Positions 9,242 to 17,295 of a stretch of 64,000 nucleotides of DNA are shown piece by piece. Source of the DNA: Gammaproteobacteria bacterium UBA5078. GTDB lineage: Bacteria; Pseudomonadota; Gammaproteobacteria; Pseudomonadales; Pseudohongiellaceae. Every line of letters begins with the position of its first letter. The stretch's first letter is position 1. Location of the stretch: assembly GCA_002416505.1 (NCBI GenBank), contig DIAM01000004.1:151173-215172 (forward strand), written 5' to 3'. A program made the translations under genes and the position numbers. The notes below the pieces were generated by a model. That model saw only the letters and a list, made by a program, of their open reading frames with translations, was not told where the DNA came from and did no database searches.

Positions 9242-11155
9242 TTACTCGGCGATATCGGCGAGATTGCCGTTCTCTTCGAGCCAAAACTTTCTATCCGGCG
9301 CACGCTTCTTGGCGAGCAACATATCGAGCATCTCGTCTGTTTCGCGCGCGGAGTTAACATCGTCCAGTGTCAATTGCACCAGCCTTCTAGTATCGCGATT
9401 CATCGTGGTTTCGCGCAGTTGTAGAGGGTTCATTTCCCCTAGACCCTTGAAGCGCTGCACGTTCGGTTTGGCATTCTTCTTCTCGGCAACCAAACGATCA
9501 AGAATGCCATCTTTATCTTGCTCGTCAAGAGCATAGAAGACGTCCTTGCCCACATCGATTCGATACAGGGGCGGCATCGCCACATAGATGTGGCCGGCGA
9601 CAACCAAGGGTCGGAAATGACGCAGGAACAGCGCGCAAAGTAGCGTCGCGATGTGCAGCCCGTCGGAGTCCGCGTCGGCGAGAATGCAGATCTTGCCGTA
9701 ACGCAGTCCCTCTAGATTATCCGAACCCGGGTCTACCCCGAGGGCGACGGCGATGTCGTGTACTTCCTGCGACCCTAGTATCTCATTGGAGTCGACTTCC
9801 CATGTATTCAGAATCTTGCCGCGCAACGGCATTATCGCCTGCGTCTCGCGGTCGCGCGCTTGTTTTGCAGAACCCCCGGCGGAGTCACCCTCCACTAGAA
9901 ATAATTCCCCGGCCATGACATCTTGAGTGGAACAGTCGGCCAATTTCCCTGGCAGCGCTGGTCCCGCCGTCACCTTCTTGCGCTCAACCTTCTTGCTGGC
10001 CTTGAGTCGACTCTGGGCATTGTTGATACACAGCTCTGCGAGCAGCTCCGCCTCTGCAGTATGTTGATTGAGCCAGAGACTAAACGAGTCTTTCACCACG
10101 CCAGAGATAAACACCGCGCACTGCCGCGAGGAGAGACGCTCTTTAGTCTGACCCGAGAACTGCGGCTCTACTATCTTTGCCGACAAGACGAAGCAGCAGC
10201 GATCCCACACGTCTTCGGGCGTTAGTTTGATGCCGCGTGGCAGTAAGTTGCGGAACTCGCAGAACTCTCGTAGCGCATCGAGTAGGCCCGTGCGCAGGCC
10301 ATTCACGTGTGTGCCACCCAGCGCGGTTGGAATTAGGTTGACGTAACTCTCCGCGGTTATCTCGCCGCCCTCTGGCAACCATTGCACCGCCCAGTCCACT
10401 GCCTCGGCATTGCCTTGCATCGAGCCAACAAAGGGTTGCTCCGGCAGCACCGGCCAATCGCGAGTGGACTGAGTAAGATAGTCGGTGAGGCCGTCTTCGA
10501 ATAACCATTCTTCACTCTGGCTCTTGTCGGCATCGACGGTGTTATCAACGAACACTACACGCAAACCGGAACAGAGCACGGCTTTGGCACGCAACACATG
10601 TTTCAGTTTGCTAATCGATATCTTGCTCGAATCGAAATATTTTTCGTCGGGAATGAAACGCACCGTAGTGCCTGTCATGCGTTTCGGCGCAGTAGAGATA
10701 GGCGTCAGCTCTGATACTTTTTCGCCGTCACGAAATTTCATCTGGAATACGGTGCCGTCGCGGCGCACGAGCACCTCAAGATGTTTGGACAGCGCGTTTA
10801 CGACCGATACCCCAACGCCGTGCAAGCCTCCAGAGTACTGATAGTTCTTGCCGGAGAACTTCCCCCCTGCGTGCAGGCGCGTCAAGATCAACTCTACGCC
10901 GCTTACCTTCTCTTCCTGATGAATATCGACGGGCATACCACGGCCATCGTCACTGACCTCGACATAGCCGTCTTTTTCCATCACCACGGTGATAGTCTTG
11001 GCGTGGCCTGCCAAGGCTTCGTCGACACTATTGTCGATAACCTCCTGTACCAAGTGGTTAGGGCGGCTAGTGTCTGTATACATGCCCGGACGTTTTCGAA
11101 CCGGGTCTAGCCCGGTCAGGACTTCAATGGCATCTGCGTTATAAATATTACTCAT
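9242..11155 (-). CDS. parE: DNA topoisomerase IV subunit B
   Basis: 637 residues, close to the usual 630. ParE supplies the ATPase and TOPRIM parts of topoisomerase IV. The N-terminal GHKL ATPase has 'EVIDNSVDEALAGHA' and 'DDGRGMPVDIH', with the 'GGLHGVGVSVVNALS' ATP lid. The TOPRIM domain shows 'LVEGDSAGGSAKQARDRE' and 'ILADADSDGLHIATL' (acidic magnesium ligands), and the 'QRFKGLGEMNP' segment follows. It lacks the long insertion of many GyrB proteins, supporting ParE. It lies between yqiA and parC, as in other gammaproteobacteria. Confidence 0.96.
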   Translation of the reverse strand: MSNIYNADAIEVLTGLDPVRKRPGMYTDTSRPNHLVQEVIDNSVDEALAGHAKTITVVMEKDGYVEVSDDGRGMPVDIHQEEKVSGVELILTRLHAGGKFSGKNYQYSGGLHGVGVSVVNALSKHLEVLVRRDGTVFQMKFRDGEKVSELTPISTAPKRMTGTTVRFIPDEKYFDSSKISISKLKHVLRAKAVLCSGLRVVFVDNTVDADKSQSEEWLFEDGLTDYLTQSTRDWPVLPEQPFVGSMQGNAEAVDWAVQWLPEGGEITAESYVNLIPTALGGTHVNGLRTGLLDALREFCEFRNLLPRGIKLTPEDVWDRCCFVLSAKIVEPQFSGQTKERLSSRQCAVFISGVVKDSFSLWLNQHTAEAELLAELCINNAQSRLKASKKVERKKVTAGPALPGKLADCSTQDVMAGELFLVEGDSAGGSAKQARDRETQAIMPLRGKILNTWEVDSNEILGSQEVHDIAVALGVDPGSDNLEGLRYGKICILADADSDGLHIATLLCALFLRHFRPLVVAGHIYVAMPPLYRIDVGKDVFYALDEQDKDGILDRLVAEKKNAKPNVQRFKGLGEMNPLQLRETTMNRDTRRLVQLTLDDVNSARETDEMLDMLLAKKRAPDRKFWLEENGNLADIAE

Positions 11156-11202
11156 TCAATGGACTTCTCTTAATTCTAGTTCGCGTAGGCAGGTGCTAGC
11201 AT

Positions 11203-11805
11203 TTAAACGCCCCGCTGGATTTCAACGGCTGCGAAAAACTTAAATATTGTGGGCAACATCGCTTCGTAATTGTCGAAACTATGGCTGCCTCCTTCCTGAA
11301 TTATACTCGGTGAAGACTTGTACTTGTCTACTGCGAGCCGGTAATCCAGCGTCTCATCGCCCGTCTGGACCAAGAGCAGGTAATTGTGCGCCTCGCGCAA
11401 ATTTTCAGTGTCGATATCGCGCAATTGTTGTACATGTTCTTCAGTAATAGTGTAACGACGCCCCGAATAGTAATTGCGATTCTCCCCCAAGTGCTCGTGC
11501 CAAAGAGCGGCGGGATTGACCGCTGGGTTAATAAGGGCGGCCTTCAAACCATAGCGCTGCGCTAGATAGGTGGCGTAATAGCCTCCTAGAGAGCTGCCCA
11601 TCAACACCACGGGCAGGGTTTGCGCCTCTATGATTTCGCACATCTGTGCGATCGCTAGGGCGGGGATGTGAGGCAATTCGGGAACCGCGATACGATCCGC
11701 CATGCCAAGTCCGGCACAGTAATCGAATGTGACCCTAGCTTTGGCGGAAAGAGGGGAGCTATTAAAGCCGTGTAGATACAGCAGATAGAAATCAGTAGTA
11801 CTCAT
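11203..11805 (-). CDS. yqiA: YqiA-family alpha/beta-hydrolase (esterase)
   Basis: About 200 residues from the ATG at 11805, which aligns with the usual YqiA start ('LLYLHGFNSSPLSAKA'). Longer in-frame starts reach 11916 but would overlap cpdA and add an unrelated extension. Catalytic residues are visible: the nucleophile in GSSLGG, an aspartate in 'QTGDETLDY', and a histidine in 'GGSHSFDNY'. The E. coli homologue is an esterase for short acyl esters. It sits between cpdA and parE in the conserved cluster order. The ribosome site before 11805 is weak, so translation may depend on coupling from cpdA 61 bp upstream. Confidence 0.85.
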   Translation of the reverse strand: MSTTDFYLLYLHGFNSSPLSAKARVTFDYCAGLGMADRIAVPELPHIPALAIAQMCEIIEAQTLPVVLMGSSLGGYYATYLAQRYGLKAALINPAVNPAALWHEHLGENRNYYSGRRYTITEEHVQQLRDIDTENLREAHNYLLLVQTGDETLDYRLAVDKYKSSPSIIQEGGSHSFDNYEAMLPTIFKFFAAVEIQRGV

Positions 11806-11866
11806 GATGTCTGGACGCTCTGCTATTGTTTCAGTGCCTCGCTGACTCACAAAAACGCCCTGCTCA

Positions 11867-12685
11867 TCAATAACCCTTAGAGGTATGGTCGACTTCGAAC
11901 TCATAGCCAGTGACACGGTCGATCGCGCTCTCTATACGTCCATCCTCGAACAGGTCGAACCAGCGATAGGCCGGGCTCATCTCGTCGAGCGCAAACTCCG
12001 TCACTTTAGGCTTGAATTGGATACAGGTCGAAGGTGTGCAGAAATAGCGCACATCGTTGCGCATGAAATCGAGCTCCTGATGGATATGCCCATAGACCAC
12101 CGCGCGCACGAAATCGAAGCGGTCGATGATCGCCAAGAAGGCTTTGTCGTTGCGTAGGCCGATGCCATCCATCCATTGCGCACTGCCAGGTATAGGATTG
12201 TGGTGTAAGCAGACCATACAGTGTTCTATCTGTGGATTACCCTGCGCGGCCTGGAGGCTCTTCTCCAAATGGATGAGCTCTCTCTCGCTCAGGTGACCGT
12301 GTACCTCTCCAATGACGCTGGAGTCGAGCATGATTACCTGCCAATTAGCGAGACTGACGAGATTCGTGAATGCGTCTTGGTACTGGTCGAGACTTTCCAT
12401 GACGCGACGGCGGTCATGATTGCCTGGAATCCAATAAAATGGGGCACTGAAGGCCTGCATCGCGGCGCCGAAGCGCAGATAGGCCTCTACAGAGGCATCC
12501 TGCGCGATATCACCAGTGGCCAGAATCAGGTCGATACTCGCCTCTTTGGCGGCCATTAATTCAACAACCTTCTCGAAGCTGAATTGGGTATTGAGTTTTA
12601 GAAGAGCGGCTCGAGGATCACGAAACAAATGTGTGTCCGTAATTTGCACGACTCTGACGGGCGCGCCCGTGGTTTCTCTAGTCAT
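11867..12685 (-). CDS. cpdA: 3',5'-cyclic-AMP phosphodiesterase
   Basis: 272 residues (E. coli CpdA has 275). It hydrolyses cAMP to AMP and so damps catabolite signalling. The calcineurin-like metallophosphoesterase signature is complete: QITDTH, ATGDIAQD, PGNHD, CLHHNP and YGHIH supply the two-metal ligands. It starts 3 bp after the DUF1249 stop and precedes yqiA, an order conserved in enterobacteria and Pseudomonas, which strengthens the call over other phosphoesterases. Confidence 0.93.
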   Translation of the reverse strand: MTRETTGAPVRVVQITDTHLFRDPRAALLKLNTQFSFEKVVELMAAKEASIDLILATGDIAQDASVEAYLRFGAAMQAFSAPFYWIPGNHDRRRVMESLDQYQDAFTNLVSLANWQVIMLDSSVIGEVHGHLSERELIHLEKSLQAAQGNPQIEHCMVCLHHNPIPGSAQWMDGIGLRNDKAFLAIIDRFDFVRAVVYGHIHQELDFMRNDVRYFCTPSTCIQFKPKVTEFALDEMSPAYRWFDLFEDGRIESAIDRVTGYEFEVDHTSKGY

Positions 12686-12688
12686 AAT

Positions 12689-13264
12689 TTACGCAGCACA
12701 GATGAACGACGGTGGTTTGAGACTGTGGCCAGCCTGCAAACACAGACTTAACCACTCGCCCAGGAATTCATTGATCTGTCTTTTCTCGTCCTGGTGGTAC
12801 ATGGTTGGATTCGGAATCGCGTACTTAGCAAGGAAAGCCTTATGGCCCTGATAGGCAACTGCCTCCGCCGTGGTGGCATCATGGTATACCCGCACAAGTA
12901 TGCCCGGAGGGTCAATCCACTGACTTACGCGCGTTAGCTGATTGATTGCTAACGTGCTGGTATAGGGGAACACTTCTATTACGCTAATGCGTACTCGTAC
13001 CTCTTCTCCTACAAATGAGCTGATTACAAAGTCCCGTGCGTATTGCGAGCCACATTTGCCGATCTGTAGTGGTGCATTCTCATTTTTGGGAAAACGCTGT
13101 AGCGCAGGCTCTTCAATGCCTGCACCGGAAAGCTCTCGCGAGTCTCGCAAGTAGGCGTCTCTAAAGGATTCTAGTTCAGGCATTAGCTTTAGTAAACGAA
13201 TAAAATTCGCATCACAATCCGCCATTTGCCTCATCAAATCTATGCTGTAACGCGGTGCTTTCAT
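12689..13264 (-). CDS. DUF1249 family protein (YqiB-like)
   Basis: 191 residues; the YqiB family is usually nearer 140-150, so this copy carries extra N-terminal or internal sequence. Recognisable family features are the opening 'YSIDLMRQMADCDANFIRLLKLMP', 'VRISVIEVFPYTSTLAINQ', and the C-terminal 'PNPTMYHQDEKRQINEFLGEWLSLCL'. No enzymatic motif, signal peptide or membrane segment is visible; the function of the family is unknown to me. Its start overlaps the nudF stop (ATGA), so it is translationally coupled between nudF and cpdA. Confidence 0.88.
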   Translation of the reverse strand: MKAPRYSIDLMRQMADCDANFIRLLKLMPELESFRDAYLRDSRELSGAGIEEPALQRFPKNENAPLQIGKCGSQYARDFVISSFVGEEVRVRISVIEVFPYTSTLAINQLTRVSQWIDPPGILVRVYHDATTAEAVAYQGHKAFLAKYAIPNPTMYHQDEKRQINEFLGEWLSLCLQAGHSLKPPSFICAA

Positions 13265-13914
13265 GCTACGCCGGACCCTTGACTACGCCATTGCTGTCGA
13301 AGCGAGACCCTATTGATATAGAGCCATTGCATCGCAATGATCGCCATCGCGTTATTCATACGCCCTTCCTGCAATGCAAGCCATGCCTCGTCGAAAGATA
13401 GCACAAGCGCGCGGATATCCTCATTCTCTTCTACCAGCCCATGGATTCCGCCAGCGCCGCTGGCATCTACACGACCACAATACAGGCTGATGTACTCGTT
13501 ACTGCCACCCGGGCTATTGTAGTAATCGGTGATATGGACCAGATCCTGAATATCGCAACCGGCCTCTTCCTTAGCCTCGCGTTGTGCCAACTGCGCCGCG
13601 CCTTCCTGTGGCCCCAGAATGCCTGCCACCATCTCCAGCAGCCATGGGCTAGTACCCTTATTCTGGGCATTGGGCAGCGCGCCGATGCGGAACTGCTCTA
13701 CCATCACCAGCTGATCTCGGTCGGGGTCATAGAGTAAAACCCCCGCTGCCGGGTCGCGTAGGAATAACTCGCGGGTAAAAGGAGGACTCCAACCACCTGC
13801 GTAGAGGCGGTGTTTTAGTACCACCTCGTCGATCGCAAAAAAGCCCCTATAACCTGGCGTTCTTTGCACGACCTCAAGGTCTTGTGCACTGAACTCAGGA
13901 AGGGGCTTGGTCAT
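13261..13914 (-). CDS. nudF: ADP-ribose pyrophosphatase (Nudix)
   Basis: 217 residues. NudF cleaves ADP-ribose to AMP and ribose-5-phosphate. The Nudix box is intact: G, five residues, E, seven residues, then REAKEEAGC (roughly residues 98-120). The N-terminal strand pairs 'LFLRDPAAGVLLYDPDRDQLVMVEQFR' are typical of the dimeric ADPR subgroup. It opens the run nudF-DUF1249-cpdA-yqiA-parE-parC. In E. coli nudF stands divergent from tolC; here tolC is 14 kb away. Confidence 0.93.
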   Translation of the reverse strand: MTKPLPEFSAQDLEVVQRTPGYRGFFAIDEVVLKHRLYAGGWSPPFTRELFLRDPAAGVLLYDPDRDQLVMVEQFRIGALPNAQNKGTSPWLLEMVAGILGPQEGAAQLAQREAKEEAGCDIQDLVHITDYYNSPGGSNEYISLYCGRVDASGAGGIHGLVEENEDIRALVLSFDEAWLALQEGRMNNAMAIIAMQWLYINRVSLRQQWRSQGSGVA

Positions 13915-13931
13915 TGGCTAGGCCTCAGAAA

Positions 13932-14213
13932 CTAGGCCGTACGGCTGGTTACTTCGAGTAGATGGTAGCCAAACTGCGTCTTTACGGGGCCTTGCACGGT
14001 ATTAGGCTCGGCGCTGAACACGACTTGATCGAACTCCTTGACCATCTGGCCAGGACCGAAGCTACCAAGATCGCCGCCATTGGCACGCGAAGGGCAGGAA
14101 GAGAACTGTTTTGCGATGTCTGCGAAGTCTTCGCCTTTAGTAATACGCTCTTTAAGCTCTAGGCATTGGGCTTCGGTGTCTACGAGTATGTGTCTTGCGG
14201 TGGCGGCTGCCAT
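13932..14213 (-). CDS. ppiC: Parvulin-type peptidyl-prolyl isomerase (PpiC)
   Basis: 93 residues, the size of stand-alone cytoplasmic PpiC. It speeds cis/trans isomerisation of X-Pro bonds. The parvulin fold is clear: 'TARHILVDTEAQCLELKERI', 'FADIAKQFSSCPSRANGGDLGSFGPGQMVKEFDQVVF' and the C-terminal 'VKTQFGYHLLEV'. The ATG at 14213 was chosen because AGGAG lies 7 bases before it; a longer in-frame extension to 14279 has no such support. It lies 17 bp upstream of nudF in the same direction and may be read with that operon. Confidence 0.93.
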   Translation of the reverse strand: MAAATARHILVDTEAQCLELKERITKGEDFADIAKQFSSCPSRANGGDLGSFGPGQMVKEFDQVVFSAEPNTVQGPVKTQFGYHLLEVTSRTA

Positions 14214-14250
14214 AGAATAACTCCTGTATTGTTGAACCCGCATTATGCCC

Positions 14251-14284
14251 GAGGAGTGTTCGTAAATCGAACCAAACACCCCTC
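14251..14284. terminator. Hairpin between chrR and ppiC (possible weak terminator)
   Basis: Arms 14251-14260 and 14275-14284 pair over 10 bp with one mismatch. A smaller dyad (GTTCG/CGAAC) sits inside. No T-run follows on the minus strand, so termination after chrR is only a possibility. Next to it, GATTCGGGCTA is tandemly duplicated at 14338-14359, across the chrR stop codon. Confidence 0.3.
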
Positions 14285-14356
14285 ATCAGCGGGCTTAACA
14301 TTCTATGGAGCGTCACGCCAGCAAACAGAGTGGGACAGATTCGGGCTAGATTCGGG

Positions 14357-15109
14357 CTAGAATGCCGTGCCACGGTTCAACTTATGCAGTCGATACTGCA
14401 CCAAGGGCTCTAGTAGCCGGTAAAACAGGCCGCGTGGACGCACAGGACGCTCCAGGCAGACCAGACAGATACAGTCGGTATCCTGCGTGGCAGTGGGCTG
14501 GTGAGCCTCCCCCGCATTGCGGACCACGAAGTCACCACGCGAGTAGCTACCATCGGCATCGGAGAAACTGCCCTTGAGCAACACCGTAATCTCCTCGCCA
14601 CGGTGTTCGTGCTCGGGCATGCGCCCACCTGCCTTAATATCGTATATCGCTGTCTCACGGGATTCGCCGAAAATCGGTAGCGGAGCTACGCGAAGGGCCT
14701 TACCCAGCTGTGCCCAGCTTAAATTTTGCAAGCCGCCGCGCGCGAGGCTGCGCACAGAGCGTGGCAGGAACATGTCGACGAGGGAGCGAGACGACTCCTT
14801 GCTACGGGCCGCATCATCTTGCTCGCGCTCATTCAGGGACAGTGCCGACTCCGGGGGAGTAAGCGGACTCGGGGTCGCATTGTCGGCACTACCGATTTTC
14901 GCCATGAGCCGTGTGAAGCTGTCGGCCTCCAGCTCCTCGGGCTCAAGCTGAACAAGCAAGTGTGCGCCGACATCCTTAAGTTGCTGCACATGACCGCGGC
15001 ACTTGCCGCAGAACTCAAGGTGAGCAGAGACGCAAACGGCCTCTGCCAGTGACAAATTGGCTGACGCAAAATCTGTCAGAAATCTTGAGTCGGGATGATA
15101 AGAAATCAT
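14357..15109 (-). CDS. chrR: ChrR-type zinc anti-sigma factor with cupin domain
   Basis: 250 residues. The N-terminal anti-sigma domain has the ZAS zinc motif HX3CX2C ('AHLEFCGKC') plus an upstream histidine ('SYHPD'). A linker follows, then a cupin with 'EHEHRGEEITVLLKGSF', the metal-binding HxH...E pattern of ChrR. ChrR proteins hold the ECF sigma factor inactive and release it under singlet oxygen or organic peroxide stress (known for Rhodobacter). The ATG at 15109 follows AAGG by 7 bases and is preferred to a TTG at 15136 that would overlap the sigma gene. It lies 16 bp after the sigma stop. Confidence 0.9.
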   Translation of the reverse strand: MISYHPDSRFLTDFASANLSLAEAVCVSAHLEFCGKCRGHVQQLKDVGAHLLVQLEPEELEADSFTRLMAKIGSADNATPSPLTPPESALSLNEREQDDAARSKESSRSLVDMFLPRSVRSLARGGLQNLSWAQLGKALRVAPLPIFGESRETAIYDIKAGGRMPEHEHRGEEITVLLKGSFSDADGSYSRGDFVVRNAGEAHQPTATQDTDCICLVCLERPVRPRGLFYRLLEPLVQYRLHKLNRGTAF

Positions 15110-15125
15110 GCTGTTACCTTTAACT

Positions 15126-15737
15126 TTATCGATCAATGAGTATCTGGAGCTTACTTAACGCCAGCCTGATTCGAGACTTCACAGTGCCTAGGGGCAGCCC
15201 CAGCTCTATCGCGATCTCGTTATGAGACTTGCTCTCCATAAATGCTTTCTCTAATACCAGCGCCTGCTCGTCGGGCAAGCTCGACAGCGCATTGCGTACC
15301 TGCGCCTCTACCCGGCGCTGCTGCAGATCGATGATGGGCTCGGGCGAATCAGCCTCGTGCCATATATCTTCGATGTCGATCCTGCGCTCCGCCCGGCTAT
15401 TGCGACGGATAAAATCGATACGGGTATTGCGAGCGATTGTGAATATCCACGTGTTCAGGCTAGCCTTGCTACTATTGAAGGACCCCGCCTTGTTCCACAC
15501 CTTAATCATGACCTCTTGAGTCATTTCCTCGGCCTGGGAGCGATCGCCGTAGGAACCAATACCCTTCATCAAGAAGGCCTTGATCTGCGGAGCGAAATGC
15601 TCGAACAATTTCTTGAAGGCCAGGCGGTCTGCGCTCTGCGCAACTTTGCGCAACTCGCCTTCCCATGGGTCGGTGCCGGTTTGCGTGGCCCATGTCTGGG
15701 TCGGCTTCATTCCGCTTGTCTCGTCGCTGCTACCCAC
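15126..15737 (-). CDS. ECF RNA polymerase sigma factor (RpoE/ECF11-like)
   Basis: 203 residues from a GTG start that has AGGAG 6 bases upstream. Region 2 is 'LFEHFAPQIKAFLMKGIGSYGDRSQAEEMTQEVMIKVW', with 'FTIARNTRIDFIRR' completing the -10-recognising part. Region 4 is 'LPDEQALVLEKAFMESKSHNEIAIELGLPLGTVKSRIRLALSKL', the helix-turn-helix for the -35. Pairing with a ChrR-type anti-sigma gene places it in the group typified by Rhodobacter RpoE, which answers singlet oxygen. A TGATCT-N18-TAAAAG sequence upstream suggests autoregulation, and a matching sequence faces the divergent lipid operon. Confidence 0.93.
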   Translation of the reverse strand: MGSSDETSGMKPTQTWATQTGTDPWEGELRKVAQSADRLAFKKLFEHFAPQIKAFLMKGIGSYGDRSQAEEMTQEVMIKVWNKAGSFNSSKASLNTWIFTIARNTRIDFIRRNSRAERRIDIEDIWHEADSPEPIIDLQQRRVEAQVRNALSSLPDEQALVLEKAFMESKSHNEIAIELGLPLGTVKSRIRLALSKLQILIDR

Positions 15738-15809
15738 GTGACTCCTCTTTTTCGTGTTTTTTCGAGCCCTTACTGGGCCGTGCTGCCGTGAATTATGTCG
15801 TTGTGAAGA

Positions 15810-15839
15810 CTTTTACGCTGCCGCAACAAGACTAGATCA
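15810..15839 (-). promoter_or_regulatory. Candidate ECF promoter of the sigma/chrR operon
   Basis: On the minus strand TGATCT (15834-15839), 18 bp, then TAAAAG (15810-15815). This resembles, from memory, the TGATCC-type -35 and TAA-rich -10 of Rhodobacter RpoE promoters. Transcription would begin near 15803 and give a leader of about 65 nt before the GTG start. Confidence 0.6.
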
Positions 15840-15888
15840 ATCGATGTATCTAAAAAGTGCACAAAACTAATCGCCTTCTGCCGGGCTT

Positions 15889-15918
15889 TGATCTGAACAA
15901 ACTAGTACGACGTAATCT
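15889..15918 (+). promoter_or_regulatory. Candidate ECF promoter of the SnoaL/DUF1365/cfa operon
   Basis: TGATCT (15889-15894), 18 bp, TAATCT (15913-15918). It has the same -35 hexamer and the same spacing as the divergent element at 15810-15839, which makes shared control by the adjacent sigma factor likely. The leader to the SnoaL-like start would be about 93 nt. Confidence 0.6.
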
Positions 15919-16017
15919 ATGCAAGTTGCAAGGCGATTTCAATGCTAAGCAGACCCAAACACGGCAGTAAATCGACCGATAAGGCGAAGGTATATAATTG
16001 TGAAAGAGAGCCTCTAC

Positions 16018-16455
16018 ATGCCTGATAAGCAAAAAAACACGCTGCTTCAGGACTTTAAAGCCTTTTACCAAGAAGCGAATAGCTCCAACATCGAGCGGAT
16101 GGATAGAATCTATACCCAAGATGTCGAGTTTCGCGACCCATTGCATACTATCCTGGGTATCTTGGCATTGAAGAGTTTTATTAAGAATCTATACGCCAAC
16201 TCCAGCTATGTACAATTCGAATATACTGATGAACAGCGCGGTGAGAACTCCGCCACTATCACCTGGCATATGAAGTTTAGTAGCGCCGCACTCGCCGGCG
16301 GCAAGATGATTACGCTGCGCGGCATTACACAGGTTCGCTTTACCGACCGCATCTACTACCAAGAGGACTTCTACGACCTGGGCGCGATGCTCTATCAGCA
16401 CATCCCAGTACTAGGCCCCATCATTCGTTTCGTCAACAACCGCGTTCGACCCTAG
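16018..16455 (+). CDS. SnoaL/NTF2-like protein of ChrR-linked clusters
   Basis: 145 residues from the ATG at 16018, with GAGAG 7 bases upstream; a GTG at 16000 would add six residues. The sequence 'FKAFYQEANSSNIERMDRIYTQDVEFRDPLHTILGILALKSFIKNLYA' is the helix-rich start of the NTF2-like cone fold, followed by strands 'VQFEYTDEQRGENSATITWHMKF'. Such genes are common neighbours of ECF sigma/ChrR pairs and DUF1365/cfa genes, but the reaction, if any, is unknown to me. It opens the divergent operon and is followed 23 bp later by the DUF1365 gene. Confidence 0.8.
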   Translation: MPDKQKNTLLQDFKAFYQEANSSNIERMDRIYTQDVEFRDPLHTILGILALKSFIKNLYANSSYVQFEYTDEQRGENSATITWHMKFSSAALAGGKMITLRGITQVRFTDRIYYQEDFYDLGAMLYQHIPVLGPIIRFVNNRVRP

Positions 16456-16478
16456 TCGCCAGCACGGAGCACTGACAA

Positions 16479-17285
16479 GTGGATAGTCACCGAGTCGAAC
16501 ATACTAGTCATGAACCGACAGCAGGGATGCTGCATAGCGGAATCTATGAGGGCTACGTGCGTCATCGCCGCATCCTTCCGAGGCCACACGAGTTCACCTA
16601 TCAAGTCTTCATGATGTATCTCGATCTTGCCGAGCTCGACAGAGTCTTCGCGCTCTCTCCCTACTGGTCTAGCTCCAAACCCGCTCTCGCGCGTTTTCGA
16701 CGCAGCGACTTCCTGGGACCGGAGGCACAACCACTGGATGAGGCGGTACGCGATCTCGTCTTCCGGGAGACAGGAGAGAGGCCGCTAGGCCCGATTCGCC
16801 TGCTCAGTAATCTGCGTTACTTTGGTTTCCTAATAAACCCCATAAGCTGCTATTACTGTTTCGATCAAGATGAGCAATTGCGTTATATCGTCGCCGAGGT
16901 CACGAGCACGCCATGGCGCGAGCGCGTGCATTATGTCATTCCCTGCGATTCGAGCCATCAATCGCATCGCTTCGCCAAACGGATGCACGTATCACCCTTC
17001 ATGCCCATGAAAATGACTTATCACTGGCGTAGCCGTACCCCGAATCGTTCCCTCAGCATTCATTTACAGAACTGGCGCAATGGCGAAGAGTCTTTCAACG
17101 CAACCGTCGCGCTGCGACGCGTGGAGATATCGCCTACGACGCTGCGCTGGAGCCTAGTGCGCTACCCCTTTATGACCATGAAGGTCGCGGTAGCCATCTA
17201 CTGGCAGGCTTTGAAGCTGTTTCTCAAACGCACGCCCATCTTTGGGCATCGCGACTTAATAAGTAGTCAGCACACAAAGGAGTAG
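16479..17285 (+). CDS. DUF1365 family protein
   Basis: 268 residues from a GTG start; GGAG lies about 9 bases before it. Family signatures are 'SGIYEGYVRHRRILPRPHEFTYQVFMMYLDLAEL', 'RLLSNLRYFGFLINPISCYYCFD', 'EVTSTPWRERVHYV' and 'KRMHVSPFMPMKMTYHWR'. DUF1365 genes are consistently adjacent to cyclopropane-fatty-acid-synthase-like methyltransferases and are thought to help modify membrane fatty acids, but I know of no settled activity. It precedes the methyltransferase gene by 10 bp. Confidence 0.9.
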   Translation: MDSHRVEHTSHEPTAGMLHSGIYEGYVRHRRILPRPHEFTYQVFMMYLDLAELDRVFALSPYWSSSKPALARFRRSDFLGPEAQPLDEAVRDLVFRETGERPLGPIRLLSNLRYFGFLINPISCYYCFDQDEQLRYIVAEVTSTPWRERVHYVIPCDSSHQSHRFAKRMHVSPFMPMKMTYHWRSRTPNRSLSIHLQNWRNGEESFNATVALRRVEISPTTLRWSLVRYPFMTMKVAVAIYWQALKLFLKRTPIFGHRDLISSQHTKE

Positions 17286-17295
17286 GAAAACACTC

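Noticed and set aside
11806..11916. N-terminal extension of YqiA
   Set aside because: The frame is open, but it would start at a GTG inside cpdA and add 37 residues absent from the family; the ATG at 11805 matches the family start.
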